A stretch of 64,000 bases of DNA from Paramecium octaurelia (Eukaryota; Ciliophora; Oligohymenophorea; Peniculida; Parameciidae): the NCBI GenBank assembly GCA_905182995.1, contig CAJJDP010000152.1, positions 124,001-188,000 on the forward strand, in the 5' to 3' direction. This document shows, piece by piece, positions 59,286 through 64,000 of the stretch. Every line of letters starts with the position of its first letter. The first letter of the stretch is position 1. The notes below the pieces were generated by a model. It worked only from the letters and a program-made list of their open reading frames with translations, was not told the origin of the DNA and did not search any database. Both the position numbers and the translations under genes were made by a program.

Positions 59286-59751
59286 AATATAATTTATATA
59301 TAAATTGATATTCATACTATCAATTAATCAAATTTATAAGGTCTATGTAAGTGATAAATAGACAGTAATATAAGTGATCCAATCTTTCATTTGCTATGTT
59401 TTAAAGTAATTGCATAAAAGAGTGTGGATGTTTATGTGTCACAAATTCAAGGAGATCTCATCACATCATGTATAAGTGATAATTAGATGAGAGCAGATCC
59501 CATTAGGATTTTCAGTTGTTGAATACAAGATTGTCAAAAATTTTGTAGAGTACAAATTTCAATAAGCAATATGTTGTAAATGGAAGTGAACTCTACATTG
59601 TATGTTGATTCCTAATATAAATATCGTATAAATCAATAAATAATATATATGAATTTGATATACTAAATAGTTGGATTCCATTTATAATGTTCAACAGTAA
59701 TATGATTATCATATTGACAAATATTAATATCATATAATTTTATTTATAATC
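59286..59751. other. A+T-rich spacer
   Basis: About 465 bp between the coiled-coil gene start and the VARS stop. Several AAGTGATA-like words recur (59350, 59375, 59475), but I see no gene. Confidence 0.5.
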
Positions 59752-62700
59752 TCATTACTTTTTAAGACTTTCAATTTACTATTCTGTTAATAATTTCTCT
59801 TATTGATATTTTTCCATCTTCTCAAGATCTGTTTTTTTGACTTAGTCTGGCACCTTGTCATTGTATTTGCTCATCTTGTCTTAGAGAGCATTAATATACT
59901 TGATCAACTCATTCAACTTCTTGATTAATCTATCATTCTAAATAGGTTATTAAATATAATTTTACTTCTTTTGTAAGATCAATATTATCTTTCAAATTAA
60001 CAAAAATCTTAATTTTGGCATCTAGAGTATCAACTCCACATTATTTATGATGTTCAGTTTCTTATTCGATTGTGGTAATCTAGAAAATAGATAATAACAT
60101 ATTACTGATTTTATTCTAGCCAATAAACAGATGATATCAGCTTGTTATTTAATTAAATCATCTAAGGATTTGTCTCCAATCAAATTCAATGTGTAGGCAT
60201 CAGGTCTTACATTTGGAGGCAATTAAAATTTACTAATAATTGATCTTAATTTCTTTGAGATATTCAAAACCAAATCGAATTAAATTTCAACATCCTAATT
60301 GATCCATTAAGGATTGGGTTGAGGATACTTAGCAATGATGAGGGAATCTTCCTTTTCGAATGGTAGCTTTTACCATAACTCTTCGGATAAGTATGGCATC
60401 ATTGGATGAAGCAATCTCAATCCTTGATCCAAAACAGTTAATAAGGTCTATTGAGTTTCGAGTTTAGACTTCTGATCTTGATTTTTATCACTCAAAATGT
60501 TTTTAATTCCTTCCAAATATATATCACAAAACTCGTAGAGCCAGAATTGATGGAAATTTTGAGTCGCTTATCCGAATTCATAATCATCGAATGCAGCATT
60601 CACTCCTGTGATGGCTTAATTGAGTTTCACTAAAATCCATTGATTGATCAATTGCAAATTATTTAATTCTAATTTCACATAGTTGACATCTTTGGATAAT
60701 TTGGGGAATGCAAATCTACAACTGTTCCAGATTTTATTACAGAATTGTCTATAACCGATGATGTGTTTGACATCCATATTGATATTTGGAGTCTTTTGTA
60801 AATAACTTAAGAGACCAAATCTTAATGCATCTCCACCACATTCTGGAATGCCATTTGGGAATTCTTCTTCTTTTTATTTAATGGCCCTTTCAACTTCATC
60901 TTTGGATAGATTTCCTTCATAAATCTTCGATTTTAAGTTTTCTAATGATGTTCCATCAATAATCTCAAGTGGATCTATGACATTACCAAGACTCTTAGAC
61001 ATCTTCTTTCCATCCTTGTCTCTAATCAAAGGATGGAGAAACACATATTTAAATGGAACCTTATCAAAGAATTCTAATGAGAATTGAACCATCTTGGCAA
61101 CCCAGAAGAACAGAATATCCCAACCAGTCTCAAGAATAGTGTTAGGGAAGAATGCCTTGAAATCTGGATGATTAGCATCAGGCCATCCAAAAGTGGAAAA
61201 TGGGAACAACCCAGAAGAGAACCAAGTATCCAATACATCCTCATCCTGAGACAATTTAATTTAGTCTGCAGGCAAGTTATACTTAGCAATAGCCTTTTAT
61301 AAGGCTTCCTCTTCAGACCTAGCAACAATCCAATTGTCCTGATTGCTGGTATCAGGTAAATTACCATTGATACTAACTAAATAGGCTGGACATCTGTGAC
61401 CCCACCATATTTGTCTGCTGATGCACCAATCTCTCAAACCATCCATCCATCTAAACCATTCATTCTCGTAATCAGAGGGAATCAGAACCAATTCTCCATT
61501 TTTGACCACATCGATCATTCTTTACTTGATGTGTTGACAATTGACATACCATTAAGGTTTGATCATAGGTTCAATAACATCCTTACTTCTAGAACACAAT
61601 CCAAGTCTCATTTGATTTGGTGTCTTGTCTCTGTAAAGACCCAATTATTTCATGTCCTCCTCCATTTGACGACGACAATCAAATCTCATCATACCAGCAT
61701 ACTTGCCACCATTTTAATTGATTTTACCATCTTCATCAAAAATCTAAATGAATTCCAACTTCTATCTTTATCCGCACTCATAATCGTTAGGGTCATGAGC
61801 AGGTGTGACTTTAACTGCACCTGTACCAAATGACATATCAACTAATTGATCATCTGCAATAACCTTTATCACTCTATTGCAAAATGGATGGATCAACTCC
61901 TTTCCAATCAAATGAGCATATCTTTTATCCTTTGAATTCACTGCCACTGCTGTATCACCCAACATTGTTTCCAAACGAGTTGTGGCAACCACCAACTCCT
62001 CGTTCGAATCCTTGACTTTATACGCAAAATGAGTCAACCAACCAAATTCAACTGGCTAAGCATGTCCTGGCACTTTCAACTTAGTTGGCTCCTTTATGTC
62101 CTCATAAGTCACTTCGATGTCTGAAATAGCTGTCTTCAATTAACAGGACCAATTCACCAATCTTGTTGCCCTATATATCAGCCCCTTCTCGTACAACAAC
62201 ACAAAGGCTTCTGTGACTGCTCTACATTAATATATTTCTATGCTTCTTACTTCTTCAATTACTCGTCCATTGTAAAGTGATACCTGTCCCAATCCAATGA
62301 ACTACCCACTCTCCTCAATTACTCCAAGATCTAAGCTCCATGTCTATGTTAATTATCATCACCATATCTTACTTCTCCTTCCAATCCCAAACCTTCTCCA
62401 AGAACTTCTCTCTTCCCATCTCCCACTTATTCAATTGTTGCTTCGCCAGAGCCTTCTCCACAACCGTCTATGTTGCTATTCCTGCGTGGTCTGTTCCTGG
62501 TAAGTAGCATGTCGCGTATCCCCTCTGTCTGTGAATTCGTGTCAATGAGTCTTCTATTGCTGATGTCAATCCGTGACCCAAATGCAAATACCCAGTCACA
62601 CTAACAACTTCATTCAAATCACTTACTTAGGAGGTGGCAACACCATCACATATCTCTTGTCGTTCTTCAATGCCTCCTCTGCAGTCACATGGAAATACTT

Positions 62701-63007
62701 CTTGTCCTCCCAATATTTATACCAGAAGCTCTCCACAAAACTAGGCTAATACGATTCAGGCATTTTAGATGCATCTCTTTTTAAGGCCAATATCTCCGCA
62801 GGACCTAAAACCCCTTCAATTCAATATTTTACTTAATTTGCTCAAATCTGGCACATCCTTCCCCTTTTGAGGCTCTGCTATTTTTACAGGCTTCTACTCA
62901 GCCTTGGCGGCTATGTGTTTCATAAAATCCTTCTCCTTCTTCTTCTCAAATGCTTTTACTCCAAATCTTGTAATCAATCTTGTGAACATCTCGTCAGATT
63001 CGTGCAT
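59752..63007 (-). CDS. VARS: Valyl-tRNA synthetase
   Basis: From ATG 63005-63007 ([20 protein letters not shown]) to TGA 59752-59754. Introns of 19 nt (near 62830) and others restore the frame. The class I aminoacyl-tRNA synthetase motifs are intact: the HIGH motif in [16 protein letters not shown], the KMSKS motif in [15 protein letters not shown], and the valine-type editing domain ([37 protein letters not shown], then [15 protein letters not shown]). The anticodon-binding region and C-terminal coiled coil follow ([20 protein letters not shown]). It charges tRNA-Val and clears mis-charged threonine. Roughly 1,050 aa, normal for eukaryotic VARS. The N-terminus has no clear mitochondrial presequence. 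Confidence 0.95.
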
Positions 63008-64000
63008 TAAATTTAATTTAAAAAAAATTAATATGCATTTTATAAATTCTTTCATTTGTTTTCAATTGTTATTTATTCCAAATACCGAAAAATTCTATTA
63101 TCCCTCAAATAACACTCAAAAAATGAACCATAGCAAGAATAATTCCTGAAAAATCAACTATATCCACTCCAGATTTACCTTAAATTAACTTTATTATAAG
63201 GAGTTTATTATAATTAATTTAATTTCACTCATTTTCACTCCCTATTTATAGAATTAATATACATGAACCACATCACTTATTATTACTCTTCTTTTATAGA
63301 TGATTTTGATATTTTATACATCGATCTAGATAATGATAGGAAATAAAATAAGTGATAGAAATATTAGTAGGATACCATTTTGTGGATATTATACTATGAA
63401 ATATCTATTCGATTATTGAGTATTTAATAAATATAGAGGCAAAATTTTAAACTATAATATACTGTAGTAGATTCAATTTAAAGTAGTCATAATTCTTTTT
63501 TGATAATTAATAACGCATTTGAATTGATAGATTAAGGATGTTTAAAGTATAAATGGTAGAGGAATTAAGTAATTTTAAAATCTATAACAATTGATGAAAA
63601 ATGTGGAAAACCTTTGAATAGGCCTGTTGATCTTAGCGTTATAACCTATGATTATTGGAAAATCTAAAGAATAAAACTATATCAATCATGATTTATGAGA
63701 AGGGAAGAGGAAAAGATATATTAAATTAATAGAGTGTAATAAGGTATTAAGCATATCTTGATATTACACAACTAGGATGAAGAATAATATCAATTGGATT
63801 TAAAGATTCTTTAAAAATCAAAATTATAATGAAGTTTTATCAATATGGCGATATTTTTTGAATCAGCATATCTCATTAGTAAATTTAGGAGAAAATATTA
63901 TTACTGTTCTTGGCTAATTAATAAAGCTTTATATCTTTAAAATAATATAAATTTTAATGAATAGTTTACAGTTATTTTAATAATATTGGATGCATTGACA
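63008..64000. other. A+T-rich region at window end with a weak relic frame
   Basis: About 1 kb upstream of VARS. One plus frame (about 63360-63833) is open except for a TGA near 63693 (NNAFELIDQGCLKYKWQRNQ, IDEKCGKPLNRPVDLSVITY). It has no start codon and could be a relic or chance. Nothing else was recognised. Confidence 0.45.

Noticed and set aside
1-64000. CRISPR arrays, insertion sequences, telomeric repeats
   Set aside because: No regularly spaced repeats with spacers, no transposase with terminal inverted repeats, and no runs of G4T2/G3T3-type telomere repeats were seen.

Overview
The window looks like somatic (macronuclear) DNA of a Paramecium-type ciliate. Many long reading frames run through TAA and TAG and stop only at TGA, so TAA/TAG must be glutamine. 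The frames are joined by tiny introns (about 19-37 nt, mostly GTA...TAG) whose removal restores conserved protein families exactly. Base composition is very A+T rich. Genes sit on both strands and are often only 15-60 bp apart. Nothing resembles a bacterial operon, CRISPR array or insertion sequence, and I see no tRNA or rRNA gene.

Layout. 1-2923 is the 5' part of a large tryptophan-motif repeat protein (-). After a gap comes a CLEC16A/Ema (FPL-domain) homologue at 4394-6810 (-). 6811-11009 is a 4.2 kb A+T-rich stretch with only weak open frames. From 11010 the gene density becomes high: a FYVE zinc-finger protein, VTA1 (ESCRT), CFAP44, CEP19, an F-box-like gene with an in-frame TGA, a large unknown gene, a coiled-coil gene, a tubulin tyrosine ligase-like enzyme, a 59-aa gene, a 939-aa coiled-coil protein, a 94-aa gene, dynein light intermediate chain, a putative N-myristoylated protein, an SNF5-like protein, a 954-aa protein made of tandem ubiquitin-like repeats, a small gene, a CFAP119/CCDC189-like protein, acyl-CoA oxidase, a PTB-like RNA-binding protein, VMP1, MCU, an unknown gene, a tail-anchored protein, CK2 beta, ribosomal eL38, a protein kinase, RPN11, Ran, a LITAF-like protein, importin alpha, a coiled-coil gene and valyl-tRNA synthetase (to 63007). 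63008-64000 is mostly non-coding.

Two single-N positions (29965 and 57856) are each flanked by what read as identical 1.4 kb and 1.34 kb direct repeats. These look like unmerged contig ends rather than biology, and gene counts there are inflated.

Themes. Several neighbours serve cilia and the microtubule cytoskeleton (CFAP44, CEP19, TTLL, dynein LIC, CFAP119-like) or endosome/autophagy membranes (CLEC16A, FYVE, VTA1, VMP1, LITAF). The genes are independent transcription units and I infer no operon. The most novel item is the tandem ubiquitin-like-repeat protein at 36444-39308. Other points of interest are a VARS pseudogene fragment lying inverted near the intact VARS gene, an in-frame TGA in the F-box-like gene, a one-base frameshift in the PTB-like gene, and divergent start codons only 20-30 bp apart.
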